Shown here piece by piece: positions 53,252 through 61,418 of a DNA stretch of 64,000 bases; position 1 is the stretch's first letter, and each line of letters begins with the position of its first letter. This DNA is from Sphingobacterium thalpophilum (lineage in GTDB: Bacteria > Bacteroidota > Bacteroidia > Sphingobacteriales > Sphingobacteriaceae), in assembly GCF_038396785.1 (NCBI RefSeq), contig NZ_CP151087.1:5270001-5334000 (forward strand). Direction: 5' to 3'. The position numbers were made by a program, and so were the translations under genes. The notes beneath the pieces were generated by a model. That model saw only the letters and a program-made list of their open reading frames with translations, was not told where the DNA came from and did not search any database.

Positions 53252-54212
53252 CAAAGGGATTGAAGGAAAGCCCCGCATTAATATAAAACGAAGGACCGGG
53301 ATTTGCTTCCCATACATAATCGCGCTGGGTTTTGTTTTTTTCAAATACGCGTGCACGGGGTATGGTTTTTAGTCCTGATTTAAGGGTGGCAATAAAAGAT
53401 CGGCCCAGGTTATGTTCATAAGTCAGACCCGAATTGATCTCCATCTGACTGAAGGTATATACTTTTTCAGCGCCCTGAAAGTTATAGAGGTAAAAGATCG
53501 TACTATTTAAATCGGAACCTATTGAAACGCGGCCATTCCGCAAGACCTCTTTTCGAAGGTAGGCTCCTTTAGGTAAGATGACATCAAGTATCATCCCATT
53601 GGCAAATTGTTGCTTGTAGGCAAAGGTTGGTAAAACCGGAATAATTGCTGCCGGATCTATAAAGCCGATGAGGCCCACCGCCATTTGAATCTCCCGCGTA
53701 GCTTTTAGGACCACAGTAGCAGATAATATCCCATTAATGCGTTCTATTGCTTTTTCACTCCCATTGGCAGCAACCGTTGCGGTATAAAATGCTACCTTGC
53801 CCCACAAACGTGAATAACGGGTAAGATTAAGTGATTCGTAATGATAATGATATTGATGGGTTGACTGTATGGTGGATTGTGCGATGGGGTCTAAACGATT
53901 GGAGTTTACAGAAGTGAACTGATAGCCAATATTGGTACCCAAGTTCCAGGTTCTGCTCTTTAAAAAATTAATGTTGATACTACCTCCGGCTTGGTACATC
54001 GATTCTACTTTTGTTTTAGGTAAATCCTGACCTTGGAGCTTTGATGAATAACGGTATCCTGTATTGGATTCATAGGTCAAATTGAGGACCCGTGTTATGG
54101 GAAATTTGTCGGTAACCACAGCCCTCACTTTTTGCTGCACGCTATCTTTAGTCTGTGCGATGGACGTGGATAGGCTAAGTAACAGCACAAACATTGAAAG
54201 TATTTTTTGCAT
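53235..54212 (-). CDS. DUF6268-like outer-membrane beta-barrel protein
   Basis: About 325 aa from the ATG at 54212 (MQKILSMFVLLLSLSTSIAQ, a clean signal peptide); a longer reading to 54299 adds non-signal residues. The mature part consists of amphipathic strands (RVLNLTYESNTGYRYSS, GGSININFLKSRTWNLGTNIGY, LWGKVAFYTATVAANG, GRSFIATLKSGLKTIPRARVF) and ends in NPFAKKRK. Such proteins, of unknown function, are often near LytTR two-component genes in Bacteroidota. Here it is divergent from the LytS-type kinase, sharing a 234-base control region with the direct-repeat element at 54351. Confidence 0.78.
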   Translation of the reverse strand: MQKILSMFVLLLSLSTSIAQTKDSVQQKVRAVVTDKFPITRVLNLTYESNTGYRYSSKLQGQDLPKTKVESMYQAGGSININFLKSRTWNLGTNIGYQFTSVNSNRLDPIAQSTIQSTHQYHYHYESLNLTRYSRLWGKVAFYTATVAANGSEKAIERINGILSATVVLKATREIQMAVGLIGFIDPAAIIPVLPTFAYKQQFANGMILDVILPKGAYLRKEVLRNGRVSIGSDLNSTIFYLYNFQGAEKVYTFSQMEINSGLTYEHNLGRSFIATLKSGLKTIPRARVFEKNKTQRDYVWEANPGPSFYINAGLSFNPFAKKRK

Positions 54213-54350
54213 AAATATATGATTAAAATCATTGTAAGAATAGCCGAAATTTGTAGGTGGGATTCTTTTTTTAGACCAACAGGTCTTCTTTTTATACAAA
54301 AGTCCATTTTTGGGGAACAGCGGAAAGAAAAGTTAAAAATCATCCATTAG

Positions 54351-54382
54351 TTTTGGTATAAAAAAAACAGGCCTTCGTATAA
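54351..54382 (+). promoter_or_regulatory. Direct-repeat element, copy 2 (putative LytTR autoregulatory site)
   Basis: TTTTGGTATAA (54351-54361) and CTTCGTATAA (54373-54382), a 21-bp period between the GTATAA cores. The 32-bp element matches 49324-49355 at 26 positions, including 15 in a row. It lies 28 bases before the TATTTTTG box at 54411 that precedes the kinase-regulator operon. Confidence 0.65.
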
Positions 54383-54410
54383 GAGATCGGGTACTTGCCA
54401 AGAAAAGCGC

Positions 54411-54418
54411 TATTTTTG
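54411..54418 (+). promoter_or_regulatory. -7 promoter box TATTTTTG of the LytS/LytTR operon
   Basis: TAnnTTTG match 28 bases from the end of the direct-repeat element, the same distance as at 49384. No TTG at the usual -33 distance, which suggests an activator-dependent promoter. ATG 54447 follows 28 bases later. Confidence 0.6.
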
Positions 54419-54446
54419 TTATTCAGGTTAAAAATTGTTCTAAAGC

Positions 54447-55508
54447 ATGCAGGACTTCAATAATAGCGTTGTTTTAAGGTATTTTACAGAAAATAAATTC
54501 AGGCCACTGCGACATGTGTTTTTTCTGATCGGTTTACTTTTACTTTTTGCAAATGCAAATTCGAGTTCTCATTTTCAGGGTAATTATCGGTTTTATTTTT
54601 CTATTATCTTGTGGCTTGTATTTGTATGCATGTTTTACGCTAATATGTATGTACTGATACCCAAGTTTTTCTTTAAGGCTAAATATGAGCTATATGTCTT
54701 AGCATTGATACTGCTGGTAACGGCCAGTTTGCTGGTGGTCATGTACATTGCAAATTACATCTATTCCATTCATATTCCCGCTATAAAAAAACCGGAGTCG
54801 GACTCTATGGGGCTAGTCGCCGCATTATTTATCTGTATTCCGATTATTCTGACGACGACGACATTTAAGCTTTTTAAGCGTTGGTTGGAAGACAATAAGC
54901 GCATTTCTGAACTGAAAAATTTGGCGCTGACCACAGAGCTTATATCCTTGAAGAACCAGATTCAGCCACATTTTTTATTCAATATGCTGAACAATGTTAA
55001 GGCTTTAATTCGAAAAGATCCGAATATGGCTACGGAGGTCATCATGAAACTATCAGACTTTCTAAGATATCAGCTCTATGAAAATAATGATGATAGGACG
55101 CTTTTGAGGTCTGAAATCAACTTTATCTCCAATTTTCTAAAATTGGAGGAAATACGCCGTGATAACCTCACAACGCGAATATCCTGCCCAGCAGAATTGG
55201 AAAAGAAAGGTATATTCCTACCACCACATCTTTTTACAGCCTTTGTTGAAAACGCAATTAAACATAGTCTAAGCGCAGGCGCTGGTGATACCTTTATTAC
55301 AATTCATTTTTCTGAAGCTAATCAGCAGCTTTGTTTTGAATGTGAAAATTCGAAAGATCCCGACAGCTTATTTGTCCGAAGCAAATACAGCGGACTGGGA
55401 TTGGCTAATGCCAAAAGACGACTGGATCTCCTATATAGAAATGATTATGAACTGTCGGTGTCAACGACTGAAACATTGTATAGTGTTAAACTTACTATTC
55501 CATTATGA
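54447..55508 (+). CDS. LytS/YehU-type sensor histidine kinase
   Basis: 353 aa inner-membrane protein. Four transmembrane helices lie in the first 150 residues (VFFLIGLLLLFANA, FYFSIILWLVFVCMFYANMYVL, YVLALILLVTASLLVVMYIANY, MGLVAALFICIPIILTTTTF). The His_kinase segment LKNQIQPHFLFNMLNNVKAL carries the phosphorylated His, and the ATPase part has FVENAIKHSLS and GLGLANAKRRL. It overlaps the response-regulator gene by four bases (ATGA), so the pair is translated together. Signal unknown; no periplasmic sensor domain is visible. Confidence 0.94.
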   Translation: MQDFNNSVVLRYFTENKFRPLRHVFFLIGLLLLFANANSSSHFQGNYRFYFSIILWLVFVCMFYANMYVLIPKFFFKAKYELYVLALILLVTASLLVVMYIANYIYSIHIPAIKKPESDSMGLVAALFICIPIILTTTTFKLFKRWLEDNKRISELKNLALTTELISLKNQIQPHFLFNMLNNVKALIRKDPNMATEVIMKLSDFLRYQLYENNDDRTLLRSEINFISNFLKLEEIRRDNLTTRISCPAELEKKGIFLPPHLFTAFVENAIKHSLSAGAGDTFITIHFSEANQQLCFECENSKDPDSLFVRSKYSGLGLANAKRRLDLLYRNDYELSVSTTETLYSVKLTIPL

Positions 55509-56218
55509 ATTGCATTATTGTAGACGATGAACCCCTGGCTAGGGAAGAAATGAAAAATTTAATCGAAGAAATTTCGTCCATTCAGATAGTCGGTACATTT
55601 TCCAACGCGATATCGGCATTAGAATGTATTAAAACAAATTCGGTGGATTTGCTTTTTCTGGATATTGAGATGCCAACGGTTAATGGACTCGATTTTGCAC
55701 AGTCTCTTCCCAATGACAAGCTGGTTATCCTGACGACTGCCTATGCGCAATATGCACTGAAAAGTTACGAATTGGATGCAATAGATTATCTGTTGAAGCC
55801 GATCAATAAAGACCGCTTAGCCAAAGCGATCGATAAAGCAATAGCCTATAAAAAATTACTAGCGTTAAAAGAAAATCAAAGTACGGTTGAGAAGGCCAGT
55901 GAGGATGCACTTTTTATTAAATCGGATAGGAAATACTATAAAATTGCATTTACTGATATTCGCTTTATAGAAGCACTCAAAGATTATGTGGTTATTTATA
56001 CCCGGAACAATAAACTGATTACTGCAATGAATTTGAAGACAATTCACCAGAAACTTCCGGTGAGCCTCTTTGCACGCACCAGTAAATCCTATCTGATTAA
56101 TTTGTCCTTTATTGATTCATTTGACAACCATACTGTTTACATCGACAAATTTGAAATTCCGATCGGTGAAATCTATCGAGAAGCTTTCTTTAAACAATAC
56201 ACGGGAGGACTGCTGTAA
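55505..56218 (+). CDS. LytTR-family response regulator
   Basis: 237 aa. An N-terminal receiver with the acidic pocket IIVDDEPLAREE and phospho-Asp in LLFLDIEMPTVNGLDFA, conserved Lys in YLLKPINK, then a LytTR DNA-binding domain (ALFIKSDRKYYKIAFTDIRFIEALKDYVVIYTRN ... ARTSKSYLINLSFID). LytTR proteins recognise direct repeats about one to two helical turns apart, upstream of their target promoters. The repeat element at 54351 before its own operon and its copy at 49324 are natural targets (inference). Confidence 0.95.
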   Translation: MNCIIVDDEPLAREEMKNLIEEISSIQIVGTFSNAISALECIKTNSVDLLFLDIEMPTVNGLDFAQSLPNDKLVILTTAYAQYALKSYELDAIDYLLKPINKDRLAKAIDKAIAYKKLLALKENQSTVEKASEDALFIKSDRKYYKIAFTDIRFIEALKDYVVIYTRNNKLITAMNLKTIHQKLPVSLFARTSKSYLINLSFIDSFDNHTVYIDKFEIPIGEIYREAFFKQYTGGLL

Positions 56219-56230
56219 TCTACTGGCGGC

Positions 56231-56470
56231 TTAGGCAACTACAAAGCGATCCAGGAAATCAACTTGGATACCATAACCATGTAGGAACTTCGTCAGGTAG
56301 TCGATGGAGCACTCTTCTGTTTCGAACCTGAATATGGCATCCTCATCATCTAGATCGACAGTAGCATCTTGTACTTGTGGAAGATGAGTTTTGACCAATT
56401 GCATCAAAAACTCTTTCTTGCTTTTGGTCTTTACAGAACTTTTAAAAATCAACACTTGCCTAACTTTCAT
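56231..56470 (-). CDS. Small protein with a ferredoxin-like (HMA-type) fold, no metal cysteines
   Basis: 79 aa from the ATG at 56470 (MKVRQVLIFKSSVKTKSKKE); the frame is open up to 56494. The beta-alpha-beta pattern VRQVLIFKSSV..FLMQLVKTHLP..ATVDLDDEDAIFRFETEE..YLTKFLHGYGIQVDFL resembles heavy-metal-associated domains, but the CxxC pair is absent. Its end is 13 bases from the convergent LytTR gene. Role unknown; it may be a non-metal binding relative. Confidence 0.65.
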   Translation of the reverse strand: MKVRQVLIFKSSVKTKSKKEFLMQLVKTHLPQVQDATVDLDDEDAIFRFETEECSIDYLTKFLHGYGIQVDFLDRFVVA

Positions 56471-56730
56471 CCCGACTAATTTATATGTGTTCAAAATTAT
56501 TTGATACCCTTAACGTATGGGATATCGTTACAAATCTATATTCTTCATTGCTTCACGCAACCTATATTATACGAAAGCATTTAGTTTTTATACAAAAACA
56601 AGGTTGAGCATTGAGCAGATGAATGGTGTAGATTATATGGAGGGCTAGGGATATCAATTCTAAATTTCTACAGAAAGTCGGTGCATTTTTGTCAGAGGCT
56701 ACAGTGAAGTAGTTTTTTTGTTGAAATCCT

Positions 56731-57759
56731 ATGATAAATTTAGTTGTCCTGTTTTTAAGTACCATAGTCGCTTTTTGGATCAGCGCCATATGTGGAGGGG
56801 GAGCAAGCCTTATTCTTATTCCTTTATTGAATTTTATGTTGCCTTCATCGTTAATTCCATTTTCGTTGACGATTGGTACGTTTACCAGCTCAGTATCGAG
56901 AATAATTGTTTTTAAGCGGCATATCAACTGGAAGATCTTTCTGTGGTTTGTACCGTTTTCAATTCCGGCTGTACTATTAGGTGGATATCTGATTAAATAT
57001 ATAGAACCTTCCTATTTGCAGTTGATTGTTGCTTTTTTCCTCATGGGAAATATCCCTCAATTGTTTAAATCAAAAAATGCAGCGTTATCTTCGGAAAGTA
57101 AGTGTTCGAAATCTTTTTTGGCAATTATAGGTTTTCTTTCGGGCTTTATTTCAGGAATTACAGGTGCAATCGGCTTGTTGTTCAATCGGTTTTATTTGAA
57201 AATGGGGCTTTCCAAAGAGGAGATTATTGCCACCCGTGCTGCAAATGAAGTGTTTTTACATCTCGTAAAACTTATTATTTATATTATTTTAGGTCTGTAT
57301 TCTAAGGCAGCGCTGGGACTGGGCCTGGCAATTGCCGTTGCAACAATAGTCTCATCATTTACTGTTCAGTTTATATTACCCTACCTCAGCGACCAGGTAT
57401 TTAAAAAAATAGGTTATGGTGCTATGGTGGTTTCAGGGGCGATATTGCTGACAGGTAGTTCGCGTAAGATTGTCGATCAGAATGACGTGCTGATAGCCTT
57501 AGATCGCTCGAAGAATAAAACTGAAATTGCATTGAGCTGGCGAGACACAAATTTTGTCTTGGAATTTAGTCAGACGCATGGCTTAGAACTCGAACGATCT
57601 ATTCACTGGACTGGTTTACCACTCAAACTTCAGCAAAAGTATTTTGCCCTTAGCAAAAAACATAATAGTATCTATATCGAAAAGGTTATACGTTTTAGAA
57701 GGAAGGCTAGTTATGAATTTTACTGTCATAAAGAAGGTGTGTTAACACGATTGGATTAA
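56731..57759 (+). CDS. TSUP-family (TauE/SafE) membrane transporter with C-terminal extension
   Basis: 342 aa. About eight membrane helices in the first 250 residues, with the TSUP marks VAFWISAICGGGASLILIPLL near the start and GFLSGFISGITGAIGLLFNRF in the middle. The last 90 residues (IVDQNDVLIALDRSKNKTEIAL ... YEFYCHKEGVLTRLD) are soluble and not usual for the family. TSUP proteins export or import sulfite, sulfonates or other small organic anions; the substrate here is unknown. Alone on its strand, with its own upstream gap. Confidence 0.88.
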   Translation: MINLVVLFLSTIVAFWISAICGGGASLILIPLLNFMLPSSLIPFSLTIGTFTSSVSRIIVFKRHINWKIFLWFVPFSIPAVLLGGYLIKYIEPSYLQLIVAFFLMGNIPQLFKSKNAALSSESKCSKSFLAIIGFLSGFISGITGAIGLLFNRFYLKMGLSKEEIIATRAANEVFLHLVKLIIYIILGLYSKAALGLGLAIAVATIVSSFTVQFILPYLSDQVFKKIGYGAMVVSGAILLTGSSRKIVDQNDVLIALDRSKNKTEIALSWRDTNFVLEFSQTHGLELERSIHWTGLPLKLQQKYFALSKKHNSIYIEKVIRFRRKASYEFYCHKEGVLTRLD

Positions 57760-57822
57760 ATTGTCTCTTGCCTTTTTATTTTTAAATGCTTATTTCTACT
57801 GGTTTTAAAGTGTATTGATATA

Positions 57823-57845
57823 TAATCTATCTATTTAGTAGATTA
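57823..57845. repeat. Inverted repeat TAATCTA-N9-TAGATTA
   Basis: Perfect 7-bp arms, 15 bases upstream of the TATATTTG box of the deacetylase gene; could be an operator or a short AT-rich hairpin. Confidence 0.4.
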
Positions 57846-57859
57846 TTGAAAAATATTCC

Positions 57860-57867
57860 TATATTTG
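57860..57867 (+). promoter_or_regulatory. -7 promoter box TATATTTG before the PIG-L deacetylase gene
   Basis: TAnnTTTG match 28 bases before ATG 57896. An unusually good Shine-Dalgarno-like GGAAGG lies at 57888-57893 and fixes the start. Confidence 0.55.
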
Positions 57868-57895
57868 AACCGAAGAATTATTTAGCAGGAAGGAT

Positions 57896-60352
57896 ATGGC
57901 AATGGAATTTTTAGCACAACAGGCACAAACGCAGCATTTAAATCAAGCTTTTTCAGGTAAAAAACAAATGATGATGCGCGGGCTATCTATGCTTAAAATT
58001 TCGGATCGTGTTTTATATACCGGTGCCCATCCAGACGATGAAAACAATAAATTATTGACATTTCTAGCGCAGGATCAATTGGTCGAGACAGCCTACCTTT
58101 CTGTTACGCGAGGTGAGGGAGGACAGAATTTTATAGGTAGAGAAAAGGGATTGGATCTGGGGGTACTTCGGGTGCAGGAGTCACTTGCGGCACGTGAAAT
58201 TGAGGGAACAAAACAGTTCTTTACACGGGCAAAGGATTTCGGCTTTGCAAAATCAGTCGATGAGACGTTGGCGCGATGGGATGAAAATGGTGTACTGGCA
58301 GATATGGTATGGACTATCCGTTATTTTCGTCCCACTGTAATTGCAACGCGATTTTCGCCGAATGTCCCTGACTCGCATGGGCACCATCAGGCCTCAGCAA
58401 TCCTAATGGCGAAAGCTTTTGATCTGGCCGCTGATCCAACAGCTTACAGCGAACAGTTAGCAGAACTAGCACCTTGGCAAGCTCAGCAATTGCTGTGGAA
58501 TGTATATCAGGAGAGTGGTGTTAAAGATATTGGCGGAGAAGTAACACCTTTGCCAGCATATATTTCTTTGGATATTCCTATAAGACATGGCTCTTTTGAC
58601 TTACATTATGGTGAAATTGCAGCAGAAAGTCGTAATCGACATCGTTCTCAGGCCATGGGAAGTTTGGCGCAGCATCACTCTAGTATCGAGTATTTTGAAG
58701 TATTAAAAAGTGCATCGATCAATTCAGAGGCTGTGAATACTATTTTTACGCATTGTTCAGTGCAAGATTCTTATGCAAATGTATTCAATCGGTTGGTGGA
58801 TGACCTTATCGCAAAATGTGAGTCTGATACGGCAGAGCTTACATTGGAGCTTGCTTCGATTTTATTTTGGATGAAGATCGTTCCCGAAGATAATATTATT
58901 CATAAAAAACGAGCTGAGGTAGAACGTCTGCTACTTGATTTTGCTGGTGTCTCCTTAGAAGTACAGGCTTCTAACGCCCTATGGGTGCCGGGAACCGAGG
59001 TTAATATGATCTTGCATGCACATATTCCAGTGGAGTCTAATTTGCAGTTGACAGCGGTAAATGTTCCTTTTATAAGGGGGGCAAGGCAAATAGATCTTCC
59101 CTCGTCTCCATCGAAAATGATCCATTTGAATGGTCAGCTTCTTGATACAATTTTACCTTCTTTTCCAACTTGGCTTAATGCTAATGGTGACGCACATAAT
59201 TATACACCAGAATCGTCTGCTGATGTTGTATTGACACAATATGGGACCGAATTGTTGGTTCATCTGGAACTGGAATTTGCCGGCTTACCGATCGCGATTA
59301 AGCTTCCTGTAAGACATGCAGGTAGTCTCGTTGTCGTAGCTCCCCCGGTAACAGCAGCATTTGATTCGGATATCGTTGTGCTGTCTAAAGCGACCCAACG
59401 TTTAGTTGCTTTGGAGCTGCAATCCAATATAGCCGAATCCTTACCTTTTAAAGTGAGGTTAACGCTTCCGGACGGATTGAGCGCATTTCCGAAAGAAATT
59501 GATCTCAACATCGCAGGTAATGCAGCGGAAAAACTTTATTTTGAGTTGAGTTCAGCAGCATCACAGGAAGAGATTCAAGAGATTGGATTTGAGATTGAGA
59601 CCAGTTCAGGTATATATCCGTTCACAGCTAAAAGTATTGTTTATCCGCATATTAACAAAGTAACTTACTTTCCCAAGGGAATACTACGGGTGCTGAACTT
59701 GCCAGTGGATATTACGGCCCGGAAAGTTGCTTATATTTCGGGGATGAATGATGAACTTGGAGGGAGCTTGTGCCAACTTGTTGAGCAATTGGATATTATT
59801 CCATTTGAGTCCATTGGTGAAATAAATCTCTTCGATTTTGATGCAGTGGTCCTGGGAGTACGGATTTACAATACTCATCCCTTAATTGCGGAATTTCATC
59901 AGCTTTTCCGTGACTATGTGGAGCAGGGCGGTGTATTGATAGGGCAGTATAATACGCCATATGATTTGCATTTGACTGAGGTTGGGACTTATCCTCTAGC
60001 TGTTTCTCAGGAAAGAATTACAAATACAGAAACCCGCATTTCATTTTTGGACCCATCCCATCGTATATTGAACTACCCCAATTTAATTGGGCAGCATGAT
60101 TTTCAAAATTGGGTGCAGGACAGGGCACTTTTTTTACCGCAAAAATGGAGTGCAGACTTTGAACCAATACTACGGGGGCAAAACGCAAATAATCAGCATG
60201 AAGATGGTTTGTTGCTGCTTCGCAAAACAGGAAAAGGTTATTATATTTACAATAGTTTGTCTCTATTTAGACAACTGCCTGCAGGAGTAGCGGGAGCATA
60301 TCGTCTTTTTGCCAATATGCTTTCACTTTCATCAGTCTCAGATACTTATTGA
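57896..60352 (+). CDS. PIG-L/LmbE-family deacetylase with long C-terminal region, no signal peptide
   Basis: 818 aa. The N-terminal de-N-acetylase domain has the zinc site AHPDDENN (about 43-50), RGEGGQN and the later DSHGHHQAS with its histidines. A long C-terminal part (about 330-818) is mostly beta with a glutamine-amidotransferase-like end (FDAVVLGVRIYNTHPLIAEF, GGVLIGQYNT). Bacteroidota relatives of this length usually have a signal peptide; here the frame is closed by a stop at 57866 and a GGAAGG ribosome-binding site fixes ATG 57896, so the protein should be cytoplasmic. It would hydrolyse acetyl groups from amino sugars or related substrates; the actual one is unknown. Confidence 0.87.
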   Translation: MAMEFLAQQAQTQHLNQAFSGKKQMMMRGLSMLKISDRVLYTGAHPDDENNKLLTFLAQDQLVETAYLSVTRGEGGQNFIGREKGLDLGVLRVQESLAAREIEGTKQFFTRAKDFGFAKSVDETLARWDENGVLADMVWTIRYFRPTVIATRFSPNVPDSHGHHQASAILMAKAFDLAADPTAYSEQLAELAPWQAQQLLWNVYQESGVKDIGGEVTPLPAYISLDIPIRHGSFDLHYGEIAAESRNRHRSQAMGSLAQHHSSIEYFEVLKSASINSEAVNTIFTHCSVQDSYANVFNRLVDDLIAKCESDTAELTLELASILFWMKIVPEDNIIHKKRAEVERLLLDFAGVSLEVQASNALWVPGTEVNMILHAHIPVESNLQLTAVNVPFIRGARQIDLPSSPSKMIHLNGQLLDTILPSFPTWLNANGDAHNYTPESSADVVLTQYGTELLVHLELEFAGLPIAIKLPVRHAGSLVVVAPPVTAAFDSDIVVLSKATQRLVALELQSNIAESLPFKVRLTLPDGLSAFPKEIDLNIAGNAAEKLYFELSSAASQEEIQEIGFEIETSSGIYPFTAKSIVYPHINKVTYFPKGILRVLNLPVDITARKVAYISGMNDELGGSLCQLVEQLDIIPFESIGEINLFDFDAVVLGVRIYNTHPLIAEFHQLFRDYVEQGGVLIGQYNTPYDLHLTEVGTYPLAVSQERITNTETRISFLDPSHRILNYPNLIGQHDFQNWVQDRALFLPQKWSADFEPILRGQNANNQHEDGLLLLRKTGKGYYIYNSLSLFRQLPAGVAGAYRLFANMLSLSSVSDTY

Positions 60353-60434
60353 TCAATAAGTGTTGTAGGCGAGATGATCTAAAAATTGAATCAACACATT
60401 TTCGTGGATGGATTAGAAGACCGCTACAATTAAA

Positions 60435-60466
60435 ATGCCCCAAATAGTTACCACTATTTGGGGCAT
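60435..60466. terminator. 14-bp perfect hairpin between convergent genes
   Basis: ATGCCCCAAATAGT (60435-60448) pairs perfectly with its complement (60453-60466) across the loop TACC. It lies between the convergent deacetylase and DUF4382 genes and is a strong bidirectional transcription stop, though the T tract is weak. Confidence 0.75.
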
Positions 60467-60516
60467 GTCCAATTTTACGATAGGTTTCTTATCAGATACT
60501 TTAATCCGATTGTATG

Positions 60517-61284
60517 TTATTGTACAGAAATAATTCCTAAATCTTTCACACTTCCTTTGGCCACTTGTACGCCTTCAATGCTTTTGTTCATGTAACCAGC
60601 TACCGAAGGTTCGACAACAATCTTGTAAGTGCCTTCAGGCATCCCAGGAAAGTAAAACTTTCCGGCTGAGTTTGCCAACGTACCTACAGTATCTACACCG
60701 GTAATAGCAAATACATTGGCTTGTGATTCCGCAGGACTAACTGTGCCGGTGATTGCTCCAGATGTGGCCACTGGGATGGCGCGAATAACGGATTTAAGAA
60801 GATATTGATCGTTGCCCGTCTTTACAATCGATTTTGACGCATCAAAATCCAAAAGAAGTGTGTACGCTACATCCGGAATTAACTCATCTTGTACTTTAAG
60901 TTTAACGCCAGAGGACTGTCCGCTAGGTGTTTTTAGCGGATGTACAACGCCATTGACCCAGATTTCATTTCCTGAGTCATTAAGTTTGAGCCGAATTTCT
61001 TGGATCATACCAGATGGAACATCCTGCCCGGCGATGACGGTATCTTTTCCCATTGTATAATTCAAAATATTAAATGGATCGGCGGCGACATCTATCGTTG
61101 TGCTACCCGAAGTAGTTCGGATCTCGATCGCATCGATGTGAAGATTGATCGCGTCATAGTAACCTGGAGCATCCGTAATTTTTACTGTGACAGGTGTTTT
61201 TTGTGAGGAGGGACCATCATTTTTGCTGCAGCTGCCGAACAACACCAGGGTCGCTAGAGCAAGGAGAATAAAGTTCTTTTTCAT
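60517..61284 (-). CDS. DUF4382-domain lipoprotein
   Basis: About 255 aa from the ATG at 61284 (MKKNFILLALATLVLFGSC, lipobox Cys at residue 19). A DUF4382 domain (VTVKITDAPGYYDAINLHIDAIEIRT ... LLLDFDASKSIVKTGNDQYLLKSVIRAI) is followed by a carboxypeptidase-regulatory-like module (GAITGTVSPAESQANVFAI ... GKFYFPGMPEGTYKIVVEP). Anchored in the outer or inner membrane. Role unknown; such lipoproteins are widespread in Bacteroidota and do not show enzymatic residues. Confidence 0.9.
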   Translation of the reverse strand: MKKNFILLALATLVLFGSCSKNDGPSSQKTPVTVKITDAPGYYDAINLHIDAIEIRTTSGSTTIDVAADPFNILNYTMGKDTVIAGQDVPSGMIQEIRLKLNDSGNEIWVNGVVHPLKTPSGQSSGVKLKVQDELIPDVAYTLLLDFDASKSIVKTGNDQYLLKSVIRAIPVATSGAITGTVSPAESQANVFAITGVDTVGTLANSAGKFYFPGMPEGTYKIVVEPSVAGYMNKSIEGVQVAKGSVKDLGIISVQ

Positions 61285-61418
61285 AGTTAGTAACATTATG
61301 GTTACAGCTAGGCAGAACTTATGCTATTATATAAATAAAACAAAGTCCCCAGGCCAAAAAAAATAACCCCAGATGGAATTGACCATACTGAGGTTGTTTC
61401 TATACTTCATAATGATTA

